The position numbers and the translations under genes were made by a program. This document shows positions 25,903-33,900 of a DNA stretch of 64,000 nt, in pieces (within the stretch, counting starts at the first letter, position 1; the number at the start of each line of letters is the position of its first letter). The DNA comes from Anaerolinea sp. (GTDB lineage: Bacteria; Chloroflexota; Anaerolineae; Anaerolineales; Villigracilaceae). The notes beneath the pieces were generated by a model that saw only the letters and a program-made list of their open reading frames with translations, did not search any database and had not been told where the DNA came from. The stretch lies in contig DYID01000007.1 in the NCBI GenBank assembly GCA_020723805.1, forward strand, positions 1 through 64,000. Reading direction: 5' to 3'.

Positions 25903-25947
25903 ATTTTACCCGCGCAGAAACGAATGTCAATATACAAAACATTTTGT
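25903..25947 (-). promoter_or_regulatory. Promoter and possible operator of the amylopullulanase gene
   Basis: On the minus strand TTGACA (25930-25925) and TAAAAT (25908-25903) are 16 bp apart. Just upstream is ACAAAACATTTTGT (25934-25947) with perfect 6-base arms, a plausible regulator site, for example for a sugar-responsive repressor or activator. The leader to the ATG would be about 195 bases, and I see no structured RNA in it. Confidence 0.6.
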
Positions 25948-26008
25948 GTAACTTTTTCTCACCGACAAAGTTCAAGACAATAGACGCGGGAGGCGTATGA
26001 AAAACCAC

Positions 26009-26037
26009 TTGCAAGAGAACCGTTTTGGTTGTATGCT
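26009..26037 (+). promoter_or_regulatory. Promoter of the small basic protein gene
   Basis: TTGCAA (26009-26014) and TATGCT (26032-26037) are separated by 17 bp, diverging from the amylopullulanase promoter. Confidence 0.55.
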
Positions 26038-26088
26038 AAAGACGGTCGTTTCAGTGGATCTCGAATCAGTTGCAGAAAGGAGCACCTT

Positions 26089-26226
26089 ATGAGTCACTCC
26101 GGCAAGAGAGATAAAGAGCAAAAAGAAAAGAAGAAGAAAGCCAAATACACCATCAAGGAGAAGAGGAAACTGAAACAGGAAAAACACCAGCAAACTCAAA
26201 AAACACACGTCACCATTCCCGGATAG
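26089..26226 (+). CDS. Small lysine-rich protein (45 aa)
   Basis: A 45-residue protein, about 40% Lys/Arg, starting MSHSGKRDKEQKEKKKKAKY and ending VTIPG. It has GAAAGGAG 6 bases before the ATG, its own promoter and a strong terminator, so it is very likely a real gene rather than a chance frame. The charge suggests nucleic acid or ribosome binding; there is no recognisable domain. Confidence 0.75.
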   Translation: MSHSGKRDKEQKEKKKKAKYTIKEKRKLKQEKHQQTQKTHVTIPG

Positions 26227-26244
26227 GGAATACGGTGAAAAATG

Positions 26245-26274
26245 TCGAGCCGGGAGACTGCCCGGCTCGATTTC
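26245..26274 (+). terminator. Terminator of the small basic protein gene
   Basis: TCGAGCCGGG (26245-26254) pairs perfectly with CCCGGCTCGA (26261-26270), followed by TTTCATT. Confidence 0.85.
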
Positions 26275-26422
26275 ATTGTGGGGATAAAACCGTCCGCCTC
26301 AACGCGGACCCGAAACCTGCTTCCGCCCAGGCAGCCTCCCCAATCCCTGACGGAGTCATCCATAATTCCTCCACAAAGGGTTGATATAGTTTGAGCATAA
26401 ACCAACCAACGGAGGCTGTATC

Positions 26423-27232
26423 ATGAATCGCAACGAAGTCATAATCGAGGCAGACGAACTGTTGACCAAACTGGGCAGTGAAAACATCCGCATCTACGAT
26501 GCTTCCATCGTGGACGATATGTATCAACAGGGGCACATCCCCGGCGCAGCGTTCTTCGACCACGAAAAGTTTTCCGACCCCAATAAAGCCTACGAGTATA
26601 TGCTGCTGCCTGATGACAAACTTGCCGCACAGATTGGAGAGATCGGCATCTCGAACGATACGGAAGTGGTCGTGTATGCCTGCGGGATGCTCCCCTACGC
26701 CGCCCGCGCCTGGTGGGTGCTCCGTTACGCGGGTCACAAGAACGTGCGCATCCTCAACGGAGGGCTGTCCGCGTGGAAGAATGCCGGGGGGACGGTCGAG
26801 CAGGCTGCCCGTCAGTATGAAGCGGCGGTTTTTCATCCAATGTTCAGAGCGGGTATGTTCGCCGATAAAGAGGAAGTCATGGAGGCGCTCAAGGACAGCG
26901 AAATCTCTGTGGTGGATGTATTGCCTCTCGAAAGTTACGAGGGCGCACACATCACAGGCTCCACCTGTCTCTCTTCCATGGACTTGATGCAAGGCTTGGA
27001 TTACTTCCTGCCGAATGACAAACTCGCCCTGCGCTTGCAGGAAAAAGCCGGTTACAAACGCATCATCACCTACTGCGGCGGCGGCATCGCGGCGACGATC
27101 AATGCGATAGCGCACCTCCTGATCGGACAGGAAAACGTCGCCGTGTACGACGGCTCGCTGTTCGAATGGATGGGAGAGGGTCTGCCCGTTACAGGAAACG
27201 GCAAATGGGAGATCTGGAAACAGCCAGCCTAG
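26423..27232 (+). CDS. Sulfurtransferase with two rhodanese domains
   Basis: A 269-residue tandem rhodanese of the thiosulfate or 3-mercaptopyruvate sulfurtransferase type. The N-terminal domain (about 5-125) has IRIYDAS, HIPGAAFFDHEKF and LNGGLSAWKNAGG. The C-terminal domain has VVDVLPLESYEGAHITGS and an active-site loop CGGGIAAT (C218). The N-terminal domain also keeps a cysteine (C87) at the equivalent place, which many paralogues have lost. ACGGAGG lies 8 bases before the ATG. A weak -10 (TATAGT, 26385-26390) is upstream. Confidence 0.88.
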   Translation: MNRNEVIIEADELLTKLGSENIRIYDASIVDDMYQQGHIPGAAFFDHEKFSDPNKAYEYMLLPDDKLAAQIGEIGISNDTEVVVYACGMLPYAARAWWVLRYAGHKNVRILNGGLSAWKNAGGTVEQAARQYEAAVFHPMFRAGMFADKEEVMEALKDSEISVVDVLPLESYEGAHITGSTCLSSMDLMQGLDYFLPNDKLALRLQEKAGYKRIITYCGGGIAATINAIAHLLIGQENVAVYDGSLFEWMGEGLPVTGNGKWEIWKQPA

Positions 27233-27262
27233 CGGAACCAACACGCGCGCCGCGTTCTACTT

Positions 27263-27268
27263 TATACT
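27263..27268 (+). promoter_or_regulatory. -10 box of a leaderless response-regulator message
   Basis: TATACT ends 6 bp before the ATG at 27275 and no ribosome-binding site is present, so the message probably starts at or next to the start codon. Confidence 0.5.
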
Positions 27269-27274
27269 TCGCCC

Positions 27275-27952
27275 ATGCCTTCCCTCATCCTCGTCGTTGA
27301 TGACGAACCCAGGGTTGCCCGCCTCGCGCGTGACTATTTGGAAAAGAACGGCTTCCGCGTGCTGACGGCGGGCGACGGTCAATCTGCGCTGACCCTTGCC
27401 CGCCGCGAAAAACCCGACCTCATCATCCTCGACCTGATGCTCCCGCAGATGGACGGGCGCGAAGTCTGCCGCATCCTCAGGCGTGAAAGCGATGTGCCTA
27501 TCATCATGCTTACCGCACTCTCGGAGGAGATTGACCAGGTGACCGGTCTCGAAATCGGCGCGGACGATTACATCACCAAACCGTTTTCCGTCCGCGCATT
27601 GGTGGCGCGTGTGCGGGCGCTCCTGCGCCGCACACGCGGCGAAGTGAGAGCCCCAGGCATCGTCCGCGCAGGCAGGCTGGAGATTGACGCGGAAAAATAC
27701 ACGGTCACGTATCACGGCGCACCGCTCAAACTCACCCCGAACGAATTCAAACTCCTGCATCTGCTAGCCAGCCGCGCAGGTCAAATCTTCACCCGTGAAC
27801 AACTGCTCGAAGACCTGCACGGCGCGGCATCCAGCCTCGACCGCAGTGTGGACTCGCACATCAAGAATTTGAGAAAGAAACTCGAAGCCGCCTCGGGCGA
27901 ATCCATGATCGAGACGGTTTACGGCGTCGGTTATCGTTTTATAGAGAAGTAA
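27275..27952 (+). CDS. OmpR-family response regulator
   Basis: A 225-residue regulator. The receiver domain (1-120) has DDE at 9-11, the phosphoacceptor D53 in LIILDLMLP, T in MLTAL and K in DDYITKPF. The C-terminal winged helix (about 130-225) ends with TVYGVGYRF, typical of OmpR/PhoB proteins. The histidine kinase gene follows 32 bp later, forming a two-component system. The signal is unknown. Confidence 0.93.
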   Translation: MPSLILVVDDEPRVARLARDYLEKNGFRVLTAGDGQSALTLARREKPDLIILDLMLPQMDGREVCRILRRESDVPIIMLTALSEEIDQVTGLEIGADDYITKPFSVRALVARVRALLRRTRGEVRAPGIVRAGRLEIDAEKYTVTYHGAPLKLTPNEFKLLHLLASRAGQIFTREQLLEDLHGAASSLDRSVDSHIKNLRKKLEAASGESMIETVYGVGYRFIEK

Positions 27953-27968
27953 TTGGTAATTACCAACC
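27952..27968. repeat. GGTAATTACC-type repeat between regulator and kinase genes
   Basis: TAATTGGTAATTACCAACC contains a GGTAATTACC palindrome and shares the AATTACCAATTAC unit found in frame in the kinase gene at 28805-28831. Confidence 0.5.
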
Positions 27969-27984
27969 TTCCCCCCCACCATCC

Positions 27985-29040
27985 ATGTCCAACAATCCTC
28001 CCTCCAAAACGCGCCGTGTCAGCCGCGCGCTGGCGTTCACCCTCTTTTTTGTCCTCGCCGCTGTTATTTTCGTTGGAGGCGCAGCGGCAATCCTTTATCT
28101 CCTCTTTTCACAATACTCCGGCGTCCAGAACATTTGGCTTCTCATCTGTGGTGCGCCCATCGCTCTGATAACCATCCTCCTTGTCACCATCTTCAATCTG
28201 TACACCCGCTTTGGCAAACCGCTCGAAGAACTCTTCAACACAATCAACAAAATCGAGGCAGGCAACCTCTCCGCCCGCGTGCCGGAAAACAAATCCGACA
28301 TGTTCAGCGATCTGATCAAGCGCTTCAACAAAATGGTGGGCGAACTCGAACGCGCCGAGCAGCAACGCCGCAACCTCACCGCCGACATCGCCCATGAACT
28401 CCGCAATCCGCTTCACATCATTCAGGGCAACCTCGAAGGCGTCCTCGACGGCGTCTATCAGCCCACGCCGGAACATATCAACGCCACATTGGAAGAGACT
28501 CGTCTGCTCACCCGCCTTGTCAACGACCTGCAGACCCTCTCCCTCGCCGAAACGGGACAACTCCCGCTTCACCCTACCCGCTTCCTGCTCGCCGACTTGA
28601 TGGCGGATCTCACCTCGAGTTTTACCTCCCAAGCCGCCTCCCTCGGCATTGACCTGCAAACCCATCTCGCCGACCCCAACCTCGAACTCACCGCCGACTA
28701 CGACCGGCTGAACCAGGTCCTCTCCAACCTGATTTCAAACGCCCTGCGTCACACTCCCTCCGGCGGAACCGTATCCATCCAAACCGAATCAATCGAAGGC
28801 AACTCCAATTACCAATTACAAATTACCATTCGCGATACAGGCGCGGGAATCGCGTCAGAAGATCTTCCGTTCATCTTCGACCGTTTCTGGCGCGGCGACA
28901 AATCGCGCACCGAGCGGACTCACAGCGGACTGGGGCTGGCGATCACCAAACAACTCGTCCATGCACACGGCGGAACCATTGACGCGCAAAGCGAGTTGGG
29001 CAAAGGCACAACCTTCACCATCGCATTGCCAGGTAATTAA
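27985..29040 (+). CDS. HAMP-domain sensor histidine kinase
   Basis: A 351-residue membrane sensor kinase: membrane segments about 15-40 and 49-72 with almost no extracellular loop, HAMP about 73-125, H-box DIAHELRNPL (H137), N-box LISNALRHTP, then DTGAGI and GLGLAI ATP-binding motifs. The tiny loop suggests sensing in or at the membrane. Residues encoded by 28805-28831 (SNYQLQITI region) come from a dispersed AATTACC repeat in frame. Its TAA stop is the first three bases of an element terminus. Confidence 0.92.
   Translation: MSNNPPSKTRRVSRALAFTLFFVLAAVIFVGGAAAILYLLFSQYSGVQNIWLLICGAPIALITILLVTIFNLYTRFGKPLEELFNTINKIEAGNLSARVPENKSDMFSDLIKRFNKMVGELERAEQQRRNLTADIAHELRNPLHIIQGNLEGVLDGVYQPTPEHINATLEETRLLTRLVNDLQTLSLAETGQLPLHPTRFLLADLMADLTSSFTSQAASLGIDLQTHLADPNLELTADYDRLNQVLSNLISNALRHTPSGGTVSIQTESIEGNSNYQLQITIRDTGAGIASEDLPFIFDRFWRGDKSRTERTHSGLGLAITKQLVHAHGGTIDAQSELGKGTTFTIALPGN
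28805..28831. repeat. AATTACCAATTACAAATTACC-type repeat inside the kinase gene
   Basis: CAATTACCAATTACAAATTA is AT-rich in an otherwise GC-rich gene and encodes SNYQLQIT in frame, just before the DTGAGI motif. It is related to 27952-27968. Confidence 0.55.
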
Positions 29041-29118
29041 CTGATGTTACGCACCGTCCCGAAGGTTTTAGCGCGTAACAAGGCTCTTTTCAGAGAACCT
29101 TCGGGACGTTCTGAATTA
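29038..29118. repeat. Type 1 palindromic element (copy 2)
   Basis: It starts TAACTGATGTTACGCACCG, with CCCGAAGG and CCTTCGGG arms, but the middle differs from the other copies and the right terminus is lost. The first TAA is the kinase stop codon. Confidence 0.8.
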
Positions 29119-29163
29119 AAAAACTCCCGAAGCCTTATCCGCTTCGAGAGATGCAATTTAATT

Positions 29164-29252
29164 TCTGATGTTACGCAGTTTTCTCGTAAGGTGACATTTA
29201 TGTCGCCCAAAAATACGAGATAAATCTCGCGCTACCGCGTAAGGTGAGTTAA
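29164..29252. repeat. Type 2 palindromic element (copy 1)
   Basis: Left end CTGATGTTACGCAG, a core TACGAGATAAATCTCGCG (palindromic CGAGATAAATCTCG) and right end CCGCGTAAGGTGAGTTA, the inverse of TAACTCACCTTACGC. On the minus strand the terminal TAA is the stop codon of the cytochrome gene. Confidence 0.8.
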
Positions 29253-30148
29253 TTTGTGAACTGCGGCAAGTTCGGAAGGGATTGCAGGTACAACCAGATG
29301 GCTTGCAACTCCTCATCATAGAAATTGCGATAATCCTTCCAGGGCATTTCATCCGATAGTTCGTGTCCGCTCGGTGTGACGCCGGTTCGAAGCGTCTGAA
29401 TAAACTGCTCCTCCGTCCAAAAACTAAGTTCGCCGCCGGGCGTCAGATTGGGAGAAATCCAGGTTTTGGTCGGGTCGGGGGATTTCGCGCCGTTCAGTTG
29501 CGGTCCATGACAGATGCGGCAATCGTTCGTATTCACCAGATATTCACCATAAGCCGCGGTCGCACCGCGCTGCGGGGCAGTCACTTGAACATCATGGCTG
29601 ACGTACTCCACGGGCAGTTTTGGCAACACACCCGCGGCATATAGGATCGTTGCCAGCGGCGTGAAGTTCTTGCCTTGCGTCACGCGGTCCACCGGCGGGA
29701 TGGTTTTCACATACGCGATAATCGCCGCCAAATCTTCGTCGCTGAGGTAAGCGGTGGATGCAACGGCGGGCATGAAGAGCGGCTCGCCGGTGGGTCTGAC
29801 GCCGTGGCGAATGGCACGGACAAAGTCTTCTGTTGTAAAGTCGCTGCCGATGCCGCCTTCACCCGATGTCAGATTGGCGGTGTCAATTGAGCCGAGAGCC
29901 GGATCGTTGAACCAGCCAATGATTCCCCCAAGGTCCGCTCCGTGACAGCCCTGGCAGAGCGTTTCCACGCGATGCTTCCCAAATTCGATGCTGGCGGCAT
30001 CGGTGGGCAACGTAAGGTTTGAAGGTTCGAAATCATAATGTTTCGTAAGGCGGGCATTCCCTATCAGAAATAGCACAATCGCAGCAAGCAGAATAACCCC
30101 AACCAGGGAGCCAAGAACAATCCCAAGCCATTTGAACACCTTTTTCAT
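29249..30148 (-). CDS. Membrane-anchored dihaem cytochrome c
   Basis: A 299-residue protein with an uncleaved N-terminal anchor (about 8-31) and two c-type haem sites, CQGCH (65-69) and CRICH (210-214), each in its own domain. M126 in LFMPAVAST and a Met near DEMPWKDY are likely axial ligands. It would pass electrons on the outer face of the membrane. AGGAGATT precedes the ATG at 30148; the longer frame to 30223 is not supported. The stop codon lies inside the terminal repeat of a type 2 element. Confidence 0.9.
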   Translation of the reverse strand: MKKVFKWLGIVLGSLVGVILLAAIVLFLIGNARLTKHYDFEPSNLTLPTDAASIEFGKHRVETLCQGCHGADLGGIIGWFNDPALGSIDTANLTSGEGGIGSDFTTEDFVRAIRHGVRPTGEPLFMPAVASTAYLSDEDLAAIIAYVKTIPPVDRVTQGKNFTPLATILYAAGVLPKLPVEYVSHDVQVTAPQRGATAAYGEYLVNTNDCRICHGPQLNGAKSPDPTKTWISPNLTPGGELSFWTEEQFIQTLRTGVTPSGHELSDEMPWKDYRNFYDEELQAIWLYLQSLPNLPQFTN

Positions 30149-30257
30149 AAAATAATCTCCTTTGGCAAACAATAAGATGAGCAGTGCCGCTACTCTGCCG
30201 CAAAGTTTACCATTCTTATCCAAATTTAAGCAAAGCGGCTACTCCCTTTTTGCCATA

Positions 30258-30297
30258 ATGAAAAACTCCCAAAGTCTTTTCGACTTCGGGAGTTTTC
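30258..30297 (-). terminator. Citrate synthase terminator
   Basis: ACTCCCAAAGTC and GACTTCGGGAGT form the stem; on the minus strand it is followed by a five-T run. Confidence 0.8.
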
Positions 30298-30325
30298 GTG
30301 TTTGGAGTTAATCCACAACAGCGTG

Positions 30326-31645
30326 TCAATTCGCCGGTTGTTTTGCCTTCGCCACAATGTCTTCGAGCATCTTCGTAGTCAGCGACTTCGGACGCTCGAT
30401 GGGCCAGCCGAGAGCGCGCGCCCAAACGTAATTGGCGGTGACGCCAAGGGCGCGACCAACGCCGAACAAGACGGTGTAGAAGTCGAACTCGCGCACACCA
30501 TAGTGATATTGCAGCGTGCCGCTGATGGCGTCCACGTTGGGGGCGGGGTTCTTCGCCTTACCCTGCTCGCGCAACACCTGCGGAACTACCTCGAAGACCA
30601 AATCAGCCAGGCGGACGAGGTCGTCCTGGGGGAAGTTTTTCTTCGCAAATTCCATCTGCGCGGTGAAGCGCGGATCCGGCACGCGCAAGACGGCATGACC
30701 GTAACCGGGGATGACGTGCCCGCTGTTGAGGGTATCCCAGGCATATTTGTAGAGGTCTTCGCGCGAAGGCACGCCGCCGAACTTCTTATGCACATCCAAC
30801 AGCCAGCCAAGACATTCCTGATTTGCCAGCCCATGCAGAGGACCCGCTAGGGCGTTCAGCGCGGCGGAAAAGGCGTAGTAGGCGTCCGAAAGTGTGGAGC
30901 CAGCCAAATGCATGGCATGAGCCGAGGCGTTGCCGGATTCGTGGTCAGAGTGCAGGATGAAGTACAGGCGGGCGAGGTCGGCATAGCCTTTTTTGTCCTC
31001 CACCTTCATCATGCGGGCAAAGTTCATGCCGTAATCCTGCCGCGGGTTGTACTTCAACTTTTTGGTCTCGCCGAAGTACTTCATGCGGTAGATGAAGGCG
31101 GCAAGGAGCGGCAGTTTGGCGGTCAGGTTCAGGCTGTCTTCCAATGCGGCTTCCCAATAGACATCCTTTTTCATCTCGTGATACTTTGCCGCAAACACCG
31201 AACTATTCTGCAGGGCAAGCACCGCCTGCGAGAAGAGCGTCATCGGATGCGTTTCCTTCGGCATGGACTTGAGCATCTTATAGACGTAGTCGGGAATCTC
31301 GGCGCGGCGCGCCCACTCGGCTTCGACTTCCATCGCCTGTTCACGGGTCGGCACTTCGCCCACCATGAGCAGGTAATACAAACCGCCGACCAGCGGCATT
31401 TTGCCGCCGCGCGCTTTGGGCAGAGCCTTCAGCACTTCGGGAATGGACATGCCGCGAAAGCGGATGCCCTCGGCAGGGTCCACATACGAAATATCGGTCA
31501 CCAGCGCCTTGACATCGCGCATCCCGCCGACGACCTGACCCACCGTCACCTGATCCACAACCACATCGGCATGTTCTTTGGCAAGCGCCTTCATCCGTTC
31601 ACGCCAGGCAGGAAGTTGTGCGGCAATCTTTTCATGCAAAATCAT
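30326..31645 (-). CDS. gltA: Citrate synthase, eukaryote-type (type I)
   Basis: Condenses oxaloacetate and acetyl-CoA to citrate. The 439-residue protein has the three catalytic motifs of the mitochondrial-type enzyme: LHSDHESGNASAH (first His), VIPGYGHAVLRVPDPRF (second His) and NVDAISGTLQYHYG (Asp). The N-terminus is long like mitochondrial forms and unlike short hexameric bacterial GltA. AAAGGAGA lies before the ATG at 31645. It is followed by malate dehydrogenase upstream on the same strand, so two TCA-cycle genes are adjacent. Confidence 0.93.
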   Translation of the reverse strand: MILHEKIAAQLPAWRERMKALAKEHADVVVDQVTVGQVVGGMRDVKALVTDISYVDPAEGIRFRGMSIPEVLKALPKARGGKMPLVGGLYYLLMVGEVPTREQAMEVEAEWARRAEIPDYVYKMLKSMPKETHPMTLFSQAVLALQNSSVFAAKYHEMKKDVYWEAALEDSLNLTAKLPLLAAFIYRMKYFGETKKLKYNPRQDYGMNFARMMKVEDKKGYADLARLYFILHSDHESGNASAHAMHLAGSTLSDAYYAFSAALNALAGPLHGLANQECLGWLLDVHKKFGGVPSREDLYKYAWDTLNSGHVIPGYGHAVLRVPDPRFTAQMEFAKKNFPQDDLVRLADLVFEVVPQVLREQGKAKNPAPNVDAISGTLQYHYGVREFDFYTVLFGVGRALGVTANYVWARALGWPIERPKSLTTKMLEDIVAKAKQPAN

Positions 31646-31680
31646 GGGATGTTCTCCTTTGGAGTAGTACAAAGATAGCG

Positions 31681-31731
31681 GTCAAAAGTTGAAAGTCAAA
31701 AGTCGTATTTGACCTTTGACTTTCAACCTTC
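31681..31731. repeat. GTCAAAAGTTGAAAGTC palindromic repeat
   Basis: GTCAAAAGTTGAAAGTCAAA is inverted as TTTGACCTTTGACTTTCAAC. It fills the gap between citrate synthase and malate dehydrogenase. Related copies are at 58280-58345 and inside the gene at 13219. Confidence 0.7.
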
Positions 31732-31744
31732 AAATCCTGGATTT

Positions 31745-32680
31745 TTATAACGAAACCAACTTCTTCAGCGCCTCGTGCGTTTCCTTCACCGCCGCAGCGG
31801 ATTTTTCGAGCATGGCTTTTTCCGCATCATCCAGCGTGTACTCGATGATTTTTTCCATGCCGTTCGCGCCGAGCATCACCGGCACGCCGAAGAACATATC
31901 GCGCAAGCCATATTCGCCATCCATGTAGGCGGCGCATGGCACAATCAGTTTTTTGTTCTTGAGAATGGCTTCCGCCATTTGAGCGCAAGCGGCAGAAGGC
32001 GCATAGAACGCGGAGCCGGTCTTGAGCAGGTTGACGATCTCGCCGCCGCCCTTGCGCGTGCGGTTGACGATTGCCTCCAGGCGGTCGGCAGGCAGATATT
32101 CCCGAAGCGGGATACCGGCGATGTTCGAATGGCGCGTCAGCGGCACCATCTCGTCGCCATGACCGCCCAGCACGTAGCAGTCAATGTTTTCCACACTCAC
32201 GCCGGTCTCCATCGCCACAAAAGCGCGCATGCGGGCGGAATCCAAAATCCCCGCCTGCCCCACTACGCGGTTGCGCGGCAGACCGGTTTTCTTCATCGTC
32301 AGGTATGCCATTGTGTCGAGCGGGTTGGTCAGCACGATGTAGAACGCATCCGGCGAATACTTCAACGTCTCTGTTGCGGCTTTCCCCACGATCTCGGCAT
32401 TGGCAGACAACAAATCATCACGGCTCATTCCCGGCTTGCGCGGCAAGCCCGCCGTGATGATGATGATGTCCGAGCCTTTGGTGGCGGCGTAGTCGTTCGC
32501 GCCTACAATCTCCACATCCTTACCGATAATCGGCATCGCTTCCAGCATGTCGAGCGCCTTGCCCTGCGGCATTCCCTCCACCACATCCACCAGAACCAGG
32601 TCCGCCAGTTCGCGCTCAGCCAGCCAGTGCGCCGTAGTTGCGCCGGTCATGCCGGCGCCAATAATGGAAATCTTCTTCAT
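31745..32680 (-). CDS. mdh: Malate dehydrogenase (LDH-like)
   Basis: Oxidises malate to oxaloacetate with NAD. The 311-residue protein has the nucleotide fold GAGMTGATTAHWLAE (8-22), VVGQAGILDSARMRAFVA and the catalytic His in GGHGDEMVPLTRHS. The arginine pair PRKPGMSRDDL fits malate rather than lactate. GGAGGATCC precedes the ATG at 32680. It likely shares a transcript with citrate synthase, though a palindromic repeat lies between. Confidence 0.93.
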   Translation of the reverse strand: MKKISIIGAGMTGATTAHWLAERELADLVLVDVVEGMPQGKALDMLEAMPIIGKDVEIVGANDYAATKGSDIIIITAGLPRKPGMSRDDLLSANAEIVGKAATETLKYSPDAFYIVLTNPLDTMAYLTMKKTGLPRNRVVGQAGILDSARMRAFVAMETGVSVENIDCYVLGGHGDEMVPLTRHSNIAGIPLREYLPADRLEAIVNRTRKGGGEIVNLLKTGSAFYAPSAACAQMAEAILKNKKLIVPCAAYMDGEYGLRDMFFGVPVMLGANGMEKIIEYTLDDAEKAMLEKSAAAVKETHEALKKLVSL

Positions 32681-32782
32681 GGATCCTCCAGATGATACGA
32701 TGTGTACAAATTTTATCCGAAAACCATCGCGGACAAAGTACAATTTGTCATCGGTTTGACGTGACTGACTACAGACAAGAAA

Positions 32783-32808
32783 ACGGTGACGCCTCTGGGC
32801 GTCACCGT
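32783..32808 (-). terminator. Thioredoxin reductase terminator
   Basis: ACGGTGACGCC and GGCGTCACCGT form an 11-bp stem; on the minus strand it is followed by TTTTCTTGT. Confidence 0.8.
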
Positions 32809-32825
32809 CCGCTTCATTCCTGACC

Positions 32826-33767
32826 TTATTCCGATTCTGCTTCGAGGAGCCTTGTCGCCGAAATTGCCGCCGCCGCTCCCATCCCCGCCGAGGTGATCAC
32901 CTGACGGAAATGCGGGTCTGCCGCCTCGCCCGCCGCAAACACCCCGCGGACGTTCGTCTCCATCTTTTCGTTGACCTTGATGTAGCCCAGGTCGGTCATC
33001 TCCAACTGTCCCTTGAACATTTGCGTATTGGGCGTGTGACCGATGAAGATGAAGAGACCATCGGTCTCCAGCGTGGATTCCTCGCCGGTCTTCACGTTTC
33101 GGAGTTTCACGCCTTCGAGTTTATCCGTGCCAATCGCCTCGGTGACCACCGTATCCCAGATGAACTTGATCTTCGGGTGGCTCATGGCGTGCTTCTGGAG
33201 AATGGCGCCGGCGCGCAAGGTGTCGCGGCGGTGAATGATGGTCACGGATGAGGCATAGCGCGTGATAAAGAGCCCCTCTTCGAGGGCGCTGTCACCGCCG
33301 CCCACCACTACGACTTTCTTGTCCTTGAAAAACCAGCCGTCGCAGGTGGCGCAATACGACACGCCGCGCCCGGTCAATTCCGCTTCGCCGGGGATGTTGA
33401 GGTGGTTCGGGCTGGCGCCGGTGGCAATGATGAGCACATCGGCAAGGTACTCGCCGTTATCGGTCGTCACGCGGAAGGGGCGCTTCGAGAGGTCCACCGC
33501 GTTCGCCGTATCGAACTCGGTCACCGCGCCGAAGCGTTCCGCCTGCTTCTGGAACAACTCACCCAGTTCGGCGCCGCCCACCCCATCCGGAAAGCCCGGA
33601 TAATTCTCGATGGTATATGTCAGCGCCGCCTGACCGCCCAACTGCGTCCCGGTCAGCACCACCGGCTGAAGTTCCGCACGCGCGGCATAAAGCGCGGCGG
33701 CATAGCCGGTCGGTCCCGAACCCAAAATCAATACTTTGACGTGTTTTGCGTTTCCGTTATCAGACAT
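32826..33767 (-). CDS. trxB: Thioredoxin reductase
   Basis: Reduces thioredoxin with NADPH through FAD. The 313-residue protein has the FAD site GSGPTGYAAALYAARA (about 17-32), the redox pair CATC (in SYCATCDGWFF), the NADPH site VVVGGGDSALEEG and the C-terminal GVFAAGEAAD FAD motif. There are no neighbours in the same transcript. Confidence 0.94.
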   Translation of the reverse strand: MSDNGNAKHVKVLILGSGPTGYAAALYAARAELQPVVLTGTQLGGQAALTYTIENYPGFPDGVGGAELGELFQKQAERFGAVTEFDTANAVDLSKRPFRVTTDNGEYLADVLIIATGASPNHLNIPGEAELTGRGVSYCATCDGWFFKDKKVVVVGGGDSALEEGLFITRYASSVTIIHRRDTLRAGAILQKHAMSHPKIKFIWDTVVTEAIGTDKLEGVKLRNVKTGEESTLETDGLFIFIGHTPNTQMFKGQLEMTDLGYIKVNEKMETNVRGVFAAGEAADPHFRQVITSAGMGAAAAISATRLLEAESE

Positions 33768-33900
33768 TCTCTATTCCTCGTTGTAAAGGCGTTTCCGCCC
33801 GAAATTTCGCGTGAGCCGTAGTTGAGACAACATTCACCAACCATTCATTACGGCTCGCCTTCCTTTGGATGCACAGGGAAGCAAAAAGTTGCGGCAAACG

